In this document: piece after piece, positions 6,262 to 13,177 of the stretch
How the letters are laid out: each line of letters opens with the position of its first letter
How positions within the stretch are numbered: the first letter of the stretch is position 1
DNA from: CBDUWP01 sp965370955
GTDB lineage: Bacteria > Planctomycetota > Phycisphaerae > Sedimentisphaerales > Anaerobacaceae
Length of the DNA: 13,586 bases
Direction: 5' to 3'
Assembly: GCA_965370955.1 (NCBI GenBank)
Contig: CBDUWP010000043.1
Location: forward strand, 1-13,586
Made by a program: the position numbers and the translations under genes
Notes under the pieces: generated by a model
The model's input: the letters and a program-made list of their open reading frames with translations, nothing else
The model's database searches: none
What the model was told of the DNA's origin: nothing

Positions 6262-7332
6262 TTAGATTGACCTCATAGCAAGCCCTGCCGCAACAGCCAT
6301 AGCGGGCCCTCTGGAAAATATATTTTCTTGTTGCTTTGTTTCTAATTCGAAGCTCATATTTTCAAACGGGTTCCACAGCACGATTTCCGGTTTAAGATTT
6401 TCCTGCAATATGCTCAAAAATCCTTCGACCAGCGCGAATCCTCCGCAGACATAGATTTTTTCGACATTTGATTTTGTTTGTGCCGAATAATATCGCAGCG
6501 TTTCCTTTATATCTGTAATTAGTTCCATGCAGGCTTTATCGAAGCTGGTGGTAGCCTCTATATCTTTTGTGGTATGATATTCGTGAATTGTTTTGACAGC
6601 ATTCCTAACTGATATATTATTTTCTTTAGCCACTTTTTTAATAATATTATTTCCAGCGAACATAATATCTCTAACGAACGGCACATTATTTTGATTATTG
6701 ATAGCCAGATTTGTATATGAGCTTCCCACGTTCAGCACAGCGAACGTATTTGGCTTTACGATCACTGTTTGCTCGAGACAATTCAGCAAACTAAGTGCAT
6801 CCGCTTCGACGAGTACACATTCCAGCTCAGCTTTTTTGATTAGCCCTTTTTTCACTCGGATAGCTTTATTTGTTGCTGCGACCAGGACTCCTTCTGAGCA
6901 ATGGTCGCTGTTTAGCAATTGATAATCCACCACGCTGTCTTCTATGCTAAATGGGCAAACTTGTGCAGCCTCTAGTGTGACAGCCCCTTCGAGTTCAGCT
7001 TCTGGTAATTTTGGGAATTTGAAATGTCTAACCGCCACTTCCGATCCGCATAATCCGCATACGGTAAATTTAGTGGTTACATCGCATTCTTTCAGACAGT
7101 CTAGAATTGCTTTCAGCGTATTTTTTTCTGTTTTTTTAATTTCGTCGTCGATTCCTCCGCCTTCGATATGGCTTATCGCCGCTGCTTTTACAGCATATCC
7201 TTCTGGCGTTTTATCTAGTTGTACCATGCGTACTGAGCTTGACCCGATATCGAGTCCAACAACTCCTGCATATGCTGGATTAAAGAGTTTTTTCCAGTTC
7301 ATCTGCTGCATTTCTTTAAGAAGCGATTTCAT
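6262..7332 (-). CDS. pilM: PilM, actin-like cytoplasmic T4P platform protein
   Basis: The product is 356 aa from the ATG at 7332, which has AGGA 6 bases upstream; the open frame extends further to 7404 without a ribosome site. Length is standard for PilM. It has the FtsA/actin-like ATP-binding set: VGLDIGSSSVRMVQL near residues 25-39, FAVLNVGSSYTNLAI in the middle (second phosphate loop) and IYVCGGFALVEGF at about 293-305 (adenosine loop). RHFKFPKLPEAEL is the conserved PilM stretch before the 1C-like domain. It binds PilN at the membrane and links the assembly ATPase to the periplasmic complex. It is the first gene of pilM-N-O-parA-P-Q. No convincing promoter was found in the 600 bases before it. 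Confidence 0.92.
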   Translation of the reverse strand: MKSLLKEMQQMNWKKLFNPAYAGVVGLDIGSSSVRMVQLDKTPEGYAVKAAAISHIEGGGIDDEIKKTEKNTLKAILDCLKECDVTTKFTVCGLCGSEVAVRHFKFPKLPEAELEGAVTLEAAQVCPFSIEDSVVDYQLLNSDHCSEGVLVAATNKAIRVKKGLIKKAELECVLVEADALSLLNCLEQTVIVKPNTFAVLNVGSSYTNLAINNQNNVPFVRDIMFAGNNIIKKVAKENNISVRNAVKTIHEYHTTKDIEATTSFDKACMELITDIKETLRYYSAQTKSNVEKIYVCGGFALVEGFLSILQENLKPEIVLWNPFENMSFELETKQQENIFSRGPAMAVAAGLAMRSI

Positions 7333-7688
7333 ATTTCGTCCTGATAAGCAATTAAAATCTAGCCGTATTTTTATTAAAAAACCTACAGTCCTTACCATCG
7401 TCAAAAAAGAGACGGGCTTTCACGAGAAATATAAAAACAATTTATTCTTGTTTTGGTTTGAAGGGTTTTGGGCTGTAGTCCGATAAGGCCTTGATTTATG
7501 ACGATTTATTTGGGAAAGCGGTGATATTTCAGTTAGACACTCTGGTTAAATCATTGATTAGATCATCTTATTTTCCAAACATTTTCGTCAGTTAATTACT
7601 ATCGGACGCTAGAGTTGACAATTTGTAATGTTTGTCGAATTTGACTTTGGATTGCTGTTTGTGATTAACATTGCATTGTTTTTGTTTG

Positions 7689-7750
7689 TCATTGCGAGCG
7701 TCTTGTCCTCCATAGCCGAATTATGGCGACGGAGGAAGCGCGGCAATCTC
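7689..7750. repeat. REP-like imperfect inverted repeat (ATTGC ... GCAAT)
   Basis: The arms ATTGCGAGCG...TCCTCC (7691-7711) and GGAGGAAGCGCGGCAAT (7731-7747) are imperfect reverse complements, with a second dyad CCATA/TATGG in the middle (7710-7725). Flanking GTC and CTC complete a GTCATTGCGAGC...GCAATCTC pattern that resembles dispersed intergenic palindromic repeats in many environmental genomes. Only one copy is in the window, so repetitiveness is an inference. Confidence 0.45.
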
Positions 7751-7857
7751 TCATCAAAAAACCGATCCAATCTCCAAATCCCAAGCCAGTCACTATCTCT
7801 TCACTTTAGATTGTTATTGGCGATTAGGTTTGCTATTGATTTTAAACCGTTGTTTAG

Positions 7858-7879
7858 CCCCTGCATCACCATGCAGGGG
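7858..7879. terminator. Strong GC hairpin downstream of the pilin block
   Basis: A perfect 9-bp stem, CCCCTGCAT and ATGCAGGGG, encloses the loop CACC. It lies about 50 bases past the stop of the last PilX-like gene. The T-rich side (TTTGTTT) follows the stem on the plus strand, while the minus-strand transcript continues CTAAACAA without a U tract. It may still be a 3' stability hairpin or a weak terminator for the pilin block. Confidence 0.4.
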
Positions 7880-7927
7880 TTTGTTTACACTGTGTTTTTG
7901 CCCCGCGATTTTGTGTGGCCTTTGTTT

Positions 7928-9721
7928 TTAATTTGCCGCCGTGGTATAGTCATGCCATCCCGCAGGCGTCGGCAGTAGCTTTCCTCTCATCAGGATATCG
8001 CCCGGAATAATTCCTTCGAGCATTCTTTCATCGAGGTAGTACCTTTTATTGAATCCGTCTCCTGCACTTCCGACGATTCCTCTGATAGCTTCAACGATCA
8101 CGCCATGTACCACGATATAGTCTTGTCCGTAGGCATCTTTTCTCCCGCCGTAGGTATTCCATCCGCTGCTTCTATTGATATTTTCCGCTCCCCATCCTCC
8201 TCCTCCGACAGTCAGAGCCGCTTCCACGACTACTCTTTTGTTGCTGTCTTCTATTTTTCTATTGCTATAGCCTGATCCGCCATTATTACAAACTTCCGCG
8301 TACTTCATACCTGTGACATCTATTGGCTTTCCGGGATAATAATTTCCGCATCTTCGATACCATGGCAGTTGGCTTTCTTTTTTATAGCTGGACATTCCCG
8401 GATCGACGACTTTGATAACTCCGCCAGCGACTAAGCCCAAGACGTTTGGATTATCTTTTCCCGGCACTTTTTCTCCATTTGCTCTTGTGTCTCTTGGATA
8501 AGACACTCCATTTTTATCTTTATCGGAGACATACACCGAATCGGCGATCCAGATATTGCCTGTTGCCACGATAGTGACTTTACCTTGCAGTACTTGTTTC
8601 CCTGAATGTTCGGATCTCTTTCCTCCTATGACGACATTTCCTTCGACATATATTTGCGCCCCTTTATCTCCTCCGTATGCCGGCTGCAGGTATGGCGAGC
8701 CTGCTATTGATTCATCATCTATTTGATAGGTAACTGCAGGTTTAGTATCATCTGTATAGTGATAGGCATATATGTCATATTTTTCGTATGTTTTTCCGTT
8801 ACCGTCAGGGTCTATTTTCCAGTCGTTTGTTACCAATCTGTGGTATCCTTTTGTTGTACAGTCATCTGTAATTTTCATTTGTCCTTTGTTGCTGCTATCG
8901 ACATAGAATTCGACTTGCACGGTCGGCAATCCATTTGTAATATTTGCATTAGCCGTTGGCTTATATATAAACTTCGCGTCATGGTTTGTAATATCCGTTT
9001 TAAAGATAGCCAGTTTTTCATCGATAACAGATTTGTCTGTAATAAGACTTTTTGGCTGATCGAAACAGATTCCGTCATTGAACATATTCATAACTCTATG
9101 TGGATATTTTGAGCTATTAACATAAGATTCTCCCATAGAGACTCTTCCTGCAAACATTGGGACTCCGTAGCTGGAAACATGTATATCTCTTACTCCGTCG
9201 CCCGGCGCTGCGTAAGAATTGATATGCAGCGGCATATCGATCACTTCCCCTCCTACGAAGCTGACCTTTGATGTTGTCGTTGTCCCTTTTGGAATTCGGC
9301 ACATCCCCATTTCCCAGCCCGTCATAGCTTGCACGACATATACTTTAACGGTTTTACTTGCTAGGGCACAGGTTCCTGTAGAGACAATTTTATAGACTTT
9401 TCGATTTTTGACAGCCGTATGCATTGTAACTGCGTAGGTGAATTTGCTTTTTGCGAAACTGTGTGTTCCCGTACCTCCGCCTTTTTTTATAGAATTATAG
9501 ATATCTTTTTGTGTCGACATCCACATTATTGCCTGTTCGTATCCAGCTTCGGCGGCGAGCATTGAAGCTGTTTCGTTTTTGATTGTTATAGCTCTATGCC
9601 TAACTCCGTACGCCACGCTCATCATTCCCGCACCGAGTGCGCTAAGAATCACCAGCGAAATCATCATGAGCGCAAGCACTGACCCTTTTTTATTGTTGTT
9701 GTTTTTTTTCACCACTTGCAT
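7928..9721 (-). CDS. Large PilX-like minor pilin, copy A
   Basis: The product is 597 aa. A basic, Asn-rich leader ends KKG (11-13) and is followed by a hydrophobic helix, SVLALMMISLVILSALGAG (about 14-36), then KNETASMLAAEAGYEQAI. This is the PilX/GspK-type N-terminus, which lacks the Glu at mature position 5 found in ordinary pilins. The rest (about 80-597) is a large extracellular region. Motifs shared with the neighbouring paralogue include WEMGMCRIP, MPLHINSYAAPGD, GESYVNSSKYP, ATGNIWIADS, DNPNVLGLxAGGVIKVxDPG, TVGGGGWGAEN, YYLDxRMLEGIxPGD and PAGWHDY. Strand-like repeats (YVEGNVVIGG, GKVTIVATGNIWIA, NVLGLVAGGVIKV) suggest a beta-helix-like fold. PilX proteins are usually below 200 aa, so this is greatly enlarged. 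It probably sits at the pilus tip in the priming complex and may carry adhesion, which is an inference. A possible own promoter is at 9740-9768. Confidence 0.72.
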   Translation of the reverse strand: MQVVKKNNNNKKGSVLALMMISLVILSALGAGMMSVAYGVRHRAITIKNETASMLAAEAGYEQAIMWMSTQKDIYNSIKKGGGTGTHSFAKSKFTYAVTMHTAVKNRKVYKIVSTGTCALASKTVKVYVVQAMTGWEMGMCRIPKGTTTTSKVSFVGGEVIDMPLHINSYAAPGDGVRDIHVSSYGVPMFAGRVSMGESYVNSSKYPHRVMNMFNDGICFDQPKSLITDKSVIDEKLAIFKTDITNHDAKFIYKPTANANITNGLPTVQVEFYVDSSNKGQMKITDDCTTKGYHRLVTNDWKIDPDGNGKTYEKYDIYAYHYTDDTKPAVTYQIDDESIAGSPYLQPAYGGDKGAQIYVEGNVVIGGKRSEHSGKQVLQGKVTIVATGNIWIADSVYVSDKDKNGVSYPRDTRANGEKVPGKDNPNVLGLVAGGVIKVVDPGMSSYKKESQLPWYRRCGNYYPGKPIDVTGMKYAEVCNNGGSGYSNRKIEDSNKRVVVEAALTVGGGGWGAENINRSSGWNTYGGRKDAYGQDYIVVHGVIVEAIRGIVGSAGDGFNKRYYLDERMLEGIIPGDILMRGKLLPTPAGWHDYTTAAN

Positions 9722-9922
9722 TTTCCTTACCGCACCTTTTTAATACAAAAACACCCTTCAACGGACAATATCGACCAGAAACCTATCGACATTAACCCTT
9801 GAGGGCTCTAAGTTAGAAACATAGCGAATCGGTGAGACGGATCTCGCCTTATTCAAACCATACGAACTAAATTCGCCAGCTCCAAATAATTTGCTAACAA
9901 TTGTCACAAATTTTTCACATCA
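9722..9922. other. 201-base spacer between the two PilX-like genes
   Basis: There is no gene here. On the minus strand it holds a short hairpin (GGCGAGA TCCG TCTCACC, one mismatch, near 9833-9850) and a CCCT/AGGG dyad near 9797-9806. The sequence does not match a riboswitch I know; I specifically looked for the cyclic-di-GMP-I core and did not find it. The spacer is less AT-rich than the other gaps and could be a dispersed repeat. Confidence 0.4.
9740..9768 (-). promoter_or_regulatory. Possible promoter of PilX-like copy A
   Basis: On the minus strand, TTGTCC (9763-9768), a 17-bp spacer and TATTAA (9740-9745) give a moderate sigma-70 match. The start of transcription would fall only about 10-15 bases before the ATG at 9721, just upstream of its AAGGA site. 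Spacing is right; the box matches are middling. Confidence 0.3.
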
Positions 9923-11701
9923 TTATTGGACATAGTCATGCCATCCCGCCGGCGCTGGAATATATTCATTTGACAGTACAGGATCACCCGGCAAAATTCC
10001 TTCGAGCATTCTGTCGTCGAGATAGTATTGTTTTTTGTATCCATCGTCTCCGTTTCCGACCACTCCTCTCATCGCCTCAGTGATCACGCCCACCAGATAT
10101 AGCTTGTCTCCATTGCTGTCTGTTTGTTTTCGTCCGCCATAACTGCCTCTGACCACATTTTCCGCTCCCCAGCCTCCGCCTCCAACTGTGATTCCAGCTT
10201 CGAGTCTCATTTTATATTCTAGGCTTCTGGCGTAGGGATCTGTGCTGCTGGTATCATCGATTCCCACCGGCTCATAGATAGAGTTGGTATATGGCGTACA
10301 GGGATCGATATTTGGCGGTCCCGGATAACCATGATTTGAGCTTGAGCTGGCTGCATATTCCGCCACTCCGGGATCGATAACCTTGATAACCCCGCCAGCC
10401 ATTAAGCCCAGTACGTTTGGATTATCTTCACCAGGCACATAGATTATATTTGTTCCTGTTCCTCTTTCTTCTCTTGCGTAGTTGGTTCCTGCACTGTCTT
10501 TGTCCGAGACCCATGTTGAATCGGCGATCCAGATATTTCCAGTTGCTGCGATCGTTATTCCCCCTTGTATCATTTGTCTTTCTGAATGTTCCGGTCTATT
10601 TCCACCGATAATAACATCACCATCGATGAAGATTTGTCCACCTTTTTCGCCACCGAATGACGGCGTCACATATAGGCTGCTAGTTTGGTCATCGCTCCTA
10701 GCCGTCACTCTTTTCGTTGAATCAGTAGGTTTAAAGTGATAAGCATAGGTTTTATATCTTTCAAAGGTGCTTCCGCTTCCCGCCGGATCGATTTTATAAT
10801 CCAGCGTAGTGCTTCTGTTATACCCTCTAACGGTGCAGTCATTTGTTATCACTACTTGTCCCTTGTTATTTGCATCGACATAGAATTCTATTTGCACAGC
10901 AGCTTTAGTGTTAGAGCTTCCAAATGCCGTACTCAATTGCGTATCAGCGGTTGGCGTGTATTGATAATTGATATTTGTATCTGTTTTAAAATCCGCAAGT
11001 TTTTTACTAATCACATTACTATCTGTTATTTTGCTGTCTGTCTGATCGAAGCTTGCTCCCTCGTCGAACAGATTCATTACTGATGTTGGATATTTAGAGC
11101 TATTGACGTATGATTCACCGAACGAGACTCTTTCTTGAAAATCCGGCGATCCTGAGATATGTATATCTCTAGTGCTGTCCCCCGGCGCTGCGTATGAATT
11201 GATATGCAGCGGCATATAGATTTTTTCACCTGTCATAAAATAGACTGGCCACGTTGAGCTTGTTCCTCCCGGAATTCGGCACATACCCATTTCCCATCCT
11301 CTGATTGCTTTTAGTACTTTGACTGAGACTGTTTTTGTGCTTACCCCGCAGTATCCGGTTGACTTAATTTCATATACGATTTGCCTTTTGATTGCTGTAT
11401 ATGGTGTGATTGTGAATGAATATCTGCTCGTTCCGAAGTTATGCGTAGTGTTCGTTGGCGGCAGAGCCAGTTGTACATCTGTTTGGTTGGTCATCCACAG
11501 GAGAGCCGCTTCATATCCAGCTTCTGCGGCGAGCATAGCCGCCGTTTCGTTTTTCACCATAATTGCCTGTCGCCTAACGCCATATGCGACGCCTAGCATC
11601 CCCACCCCCAAAGCCGCTAAAACTACAATCGACGCCATCATTAAGACGAGTACCGAGCCTTTTTTTGTTTCATAAAATCCTGTTTTGTTTTTACAGCTCA
11701 T
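9923..11701 (-). CDS. Large PilX-like minor pilin, copy B (paralogue of the next gene)
   Basis: The product is 592 aa from the ATG at 11701, which has AAAGGA 9 bases upstream; an in-frame GTG at 11722 has no clear site. Residues 1-15 end in KKG, followed by SVLVLMMASIVVLAALGVG (about 16-38) and KNETAAMLAAEAGYEAAL: the same PilX-type helix without Glu5 as copy A. The two proteins are alignable end to end. The N-terminal ~65 residues, the middle GGxRxEHSxxQ...ATGNIWIADSxxVSDKD block and the C-terminal YYLDDRMLEGILPGD...PAGWHDY are nearly the same, while surface-like stretches differ. Three cysteines are shared (STGYC, MCRIP, NDCTVRGY), suggesting conserved disulfides. It comes from a tandem duplication followed by divergence. 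Function is inferred as tip-associated minor pilin or adhesin; family membership of the large domain is recalled, not proven. Confidence 0.72.
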   Translation of the reverse strand: MSCKNKTGFYETKKGSVLVLMMASIVVLAALGVGMLGVAYGVRRQAIMVKNETAAMLAAEAGYEAALLWMTNQTDVQLALPPTNTTHNFGTSRYSFTITPYTAIKRQIVYEIKSTGYCGVSTKTVSVKVLKAIRGWEMGMCRIPGGTSSTWPVYFMTGEKIYMPLHINSYAAPGDSTRDIHISGSPDFQERVSFGESYVNSSKYPTSVMNLFDEGASFDQTDSKITDSNVISKKLADFKTDTNINYQYTPTADTQLSTAFGSSNTKAAVQIEFYVDANNKGQVVITNDCTVRGYNRSTTLDYKIDPAGSGSTFERYKTYAYHFKPTDSTKRVTARSDDQTSSLYVTPSFGGEKGGQIFIDGDVIIGGNRPEHSERQMIQGGITIAATGNIWIADSTWVSDKDSAGTNYAREERGTGTNIIYVPGEDNPNVLGLMAGGVIKVIDPGVAEYAASSSSNHGYPGPPNIDPCTPYTNSIYEPVGIDDTSSTDPYARSLEYKMRLEAGITVGGGGWGAENVVRGSYGGRKQTDSNGDKLYLVGVITEAMRGVVGNGDDGYKKQYYLDDRMLEGILPGDPVLSNEYIPAPAGWHDYVQ

Positions 11702-11770
11702 TTTCTTTGATCCTTTCGGCACTACTTTTGCGTCTAACCTTTCATATTTTCAAGACTTGGTTTTCTTTTT

Positions 11771-11821
11771 TCTCCGCATTCTCTGTGGCCAATAGTTTTT
11801 AACATCTCCGCATTCTCTGTG
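11771..11821. repeat. Direct repeat of TCTCCGCATTCTCTGTG
   Basis: The 17-mer occurs at 11771-11787 and again at 11805-11821, and each copy is followed by CTCTGTGGC/GGCCAAT-like bases and a T-rich stretch; CTCTGTGGCTAA follows the second copy. Read on the minus strand this gives GCCACAGAGA...CACAGAGAATGCGGAG, a style of short intergenic repeat seen in many environmental genomes. It lies between the PilW-like and PilX-like genes. Confidence 0.55.
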
Positions 11822-11845
11822 CTCTCTGTGGCTAATTGCTTTTAA

Positions 11846-12595
11846 TTATCTTGGCCAAACATTCCGCATAAACGTTGCGGTTCTAACATTGATTGTTTCG
11901 CTATCATTTGGATCTGTTAGGACTAGATTGATTTTGACACATCCGCCATTTGTTCCGTTGAACGTTGTATGAGTAAATATTCCTCTAGCGTCTTTTTTCG
12001 TGACACGATTTGCTATTGTATGGGTTACGATATTTGAAGTATTTCTAACTCCTGATGCGTTGACAGCTTTCACAGCCGCAGTTCCGTCACCTCTTCTGTA
12101 GTAGTCGACCTTTAGGCTTCCGCTTTGCACATAATACAGAGCGTAGGCCGTTGCCATTTTATTTTTATTCATTAGGTCGTATGTATCAGCCGGGCTTGAC
12201 GTCAGTTCGACATCCCAATATCTAAACTCTACTGCATCTCCGAATACCACTCTTTGTCCGCTTGACGGATTAGGCACAGCCTTTGTGAAAGTTGTCCCAT
12301 TTATTGTGTAGAGATTATAATCATTTCTGTTTGCGCTTCGTCCGACTTTTCCAAAGGACAGCATCAAGAATTGCGCCTGCTGTTTGATTGGCTTATGAGC
12401 TGATTCGTAGATTTGCTGCCAGCCTTTTTGTCCATTGACCAGCAGTGTTCCGACAGCTAGAAACACGAGAAGTGATATAGCCATAGCCATCGTCAATTCT
12501 ACTAGCGTTACACCGGTTGGCATTGTTTTGACAAACTTTTTACGTGTTTTTTCTGCCCTTGTTCCGCATTTATTTTTAGTTTTTGTAACCATCAT
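11846..12595 (-). CDS. PilW/GspJ-like minor prepilin
   Basis: The product is 249 aa from the ATG at 12595, with a GGTGG site 4 bases upstream and an adjacent ATG at 12592. The frame stays open to 12685, overlapping the upstream gene, but without a better start. The basic leader of 28 residues ends MPTG, and the mature chain begins VTLVELTMAMAISLLVFLAVG, a type III signal with Glu at +5. After the helix, a globular part of about 190 residues contains FGDAVEFRYWDVE, ATAYALYYVQSGSLKVDYYRR and KINLVLTDPNDSETINVRTATFMRNVW, the strand pattern of PilW/GspJ pseudopilins (a 'YxxxxxxLxR' strand and a final 'F.RNV' tail). The leader is long for a type IVa-like prepilin. It would be processed by PilD and sit with the PilV- and PilX-like proteins at the pilus tip. 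Confidence 0.82.
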   Translation of the reverse strand: MMVTKTKNKCGTRAEKTRKKFVKTMPTGVTLVELTMAMAISLLVFLAVGTLLVNGQKGWQQIYESAHKPIKQQAQFLMLSFGKVGRSANRNDYNLYTINGTTFTKAVPNPSSGQRVVFGDAVEFRYWDVELTSSPADTYDLMNKNKMATAYALYYVQSGSLKVDYYRRGDGTAAVKAVNASGVRNTSNIVTHTIANRVTKKDARGIFTHTTFNGTNGGCVKINLVLTDPNDSETINVRTATFMRNVWPR

Positions 12596-12638
12596 AAAAC
12601 CACCAGCCTTCTTTTGCCGCCACCATTTTTTATTTTTT

Positions 12639-13091
12639 TTATGATGCCGGCATAGCATAGGTAACCAGCACAATAGACGGATCATCCGATCCGGTACTGC
12701 CTGATAGATAATCTTTTCGCCAAGAGAGAGTCACCTTGATTTGTTTCAGATTTCCGCTAACTGTGCTCAATTGCAGATACAATCTCATAGGCAGACTGTC
12801 CACAGTAATAGAGTAGCGATCTGTTGAGATTTTTGTTACTCCCATTTGCAGAGCTGAAGGATCGTACGTCGCCCCCATACCCTGTATGACAGCACTTTTC
12901 CAATCCTCAAGGACGAGTTGTCCGATCCTAGTAGCATTCATTTCTGCGTTGGCTAATCTTTGCTGTGAGACAGCATAATACTGATATCCCATAGTGCCTA
13001 AGGCAGCTATGGTCACAATGACCATAGCTACCATTATTTCTATAAGCGTAAATCCTTTTCCAGATTTAAGGTGTTTAGATTTTTCATCCAT
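12639..13091 (-). CDS. PilV/GspI-like minor prepilin
   Basis: The product is 150 aa from the ATG at 13091, behind AAGGTGA. Leader residues 1-13 end SGKG; the mature chain is FTLIEIMVAMVIVTIAALG with Glu at +5, a textbook prepilin peptidase site. It is followed by QYYAVSQQRLANAEMNATRIGQLVLEDWKS, the pattern of PilV/GspI (helix, then A..A..A..L...W), and a small beta domain ending VTYAM. It lies 86 nt after the pilin gene and 43 nt before the PilW-like gene, the usual order of a minor pilin cluster. It is expected in the tip/priming complex. Confidence 0.85.
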   Translation of the reverse strand: MDEKSKHLKSGKGFTLIEIMVAMVIVTIAALGTMGYQYYAVSQQRLANAEMNATRIGQLVLEDWKSAVIQGMGATYDPSALQMGVTKISTDRYSITVDSLPMRLYLQLSTVSGNLKQIKVTLSWRKDYLSGSTGSDDPSIVLVTYAMPAS

Positions 13092-13140
13092 AGCTCTATC
13101 ACCTTGCTTTCGTTTTTACTTGCATAAAACTAATGCATAA

Positions 13141-13170
13141 CTAATAAACACATTTTTATCAATTTATTAG
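13141..13170 (-). terminator. AT-only hairpin just after the pilin stop
   Basis: CTAATAAA (13141-13148) and TTTATTAG (13163-13170) form a perfect 8-bp inverted repeat with a 14-base loop, starting about 8 bases past the pilin stop codon. There is no GC stem or U tract, so it is not a normal intrinsic terminator. It could lower read-through or protect an abundant pilin mRNA. Support is weak. Confidence 0.25.
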
Positions 13171-13177
13171 ATCAACA

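Larger units (their letters stand above)
7333..7927. other. 595-base intergenic region before pilM: no gene
   Basis: The end of the upstream PilX-like gene and the start of pilM are separated here by non-coding DNA, so the locus may be two transcripts. A TTGACG-like -35 exists on the minus strand (7399-7404), but the only -10-like bases (TTTAAT, 7373-7378) are 20 bp away, so I do not call a promoter. The region also contains a REP-like inverted repeat (7689-7750) and a GC hairpin (7858-7879). A 116-codon plus-strand frame at 7628-7978 is a product of the repeat and hairpin and does not look like a protein. Confidence 0.6.

Noticed and set aside
7373..7404. TTGACG and TTTAAT as a pilM promoter on the minus strand
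   Set aside because: The spacer is 20 bp and the -10 box is poor, so it was not called.
7615..7643. TTGACA on the plus strand at 7615-7620
   Set aside because: At 17 bp the -10 position reads AATTTG, and there is no plus-strand gene to serve.
7628..7978. Plus-strand 116-codon frame (MFVEFDFGLLFVINIALF...)
   Set aside because: It runs through a REP-like repeat and a hairpin and ends in antisense of the PilX-like gene. The hydrophobic start comes from T-rich DNA, so it is not supported as a gene.
8723..9112. Plus-strand 129-codon frame and other frames opposite the pilus genes
   Set aside because: They are shadows of strongly supported minus-strand genes and have no family pattern.
9722..9922. 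Cyclic-di-GMP riboswitch before a PilX-like gene
   Set aside because: I looked because such riboswitches often precede pilus genes, but the conserved core sequences are not there.
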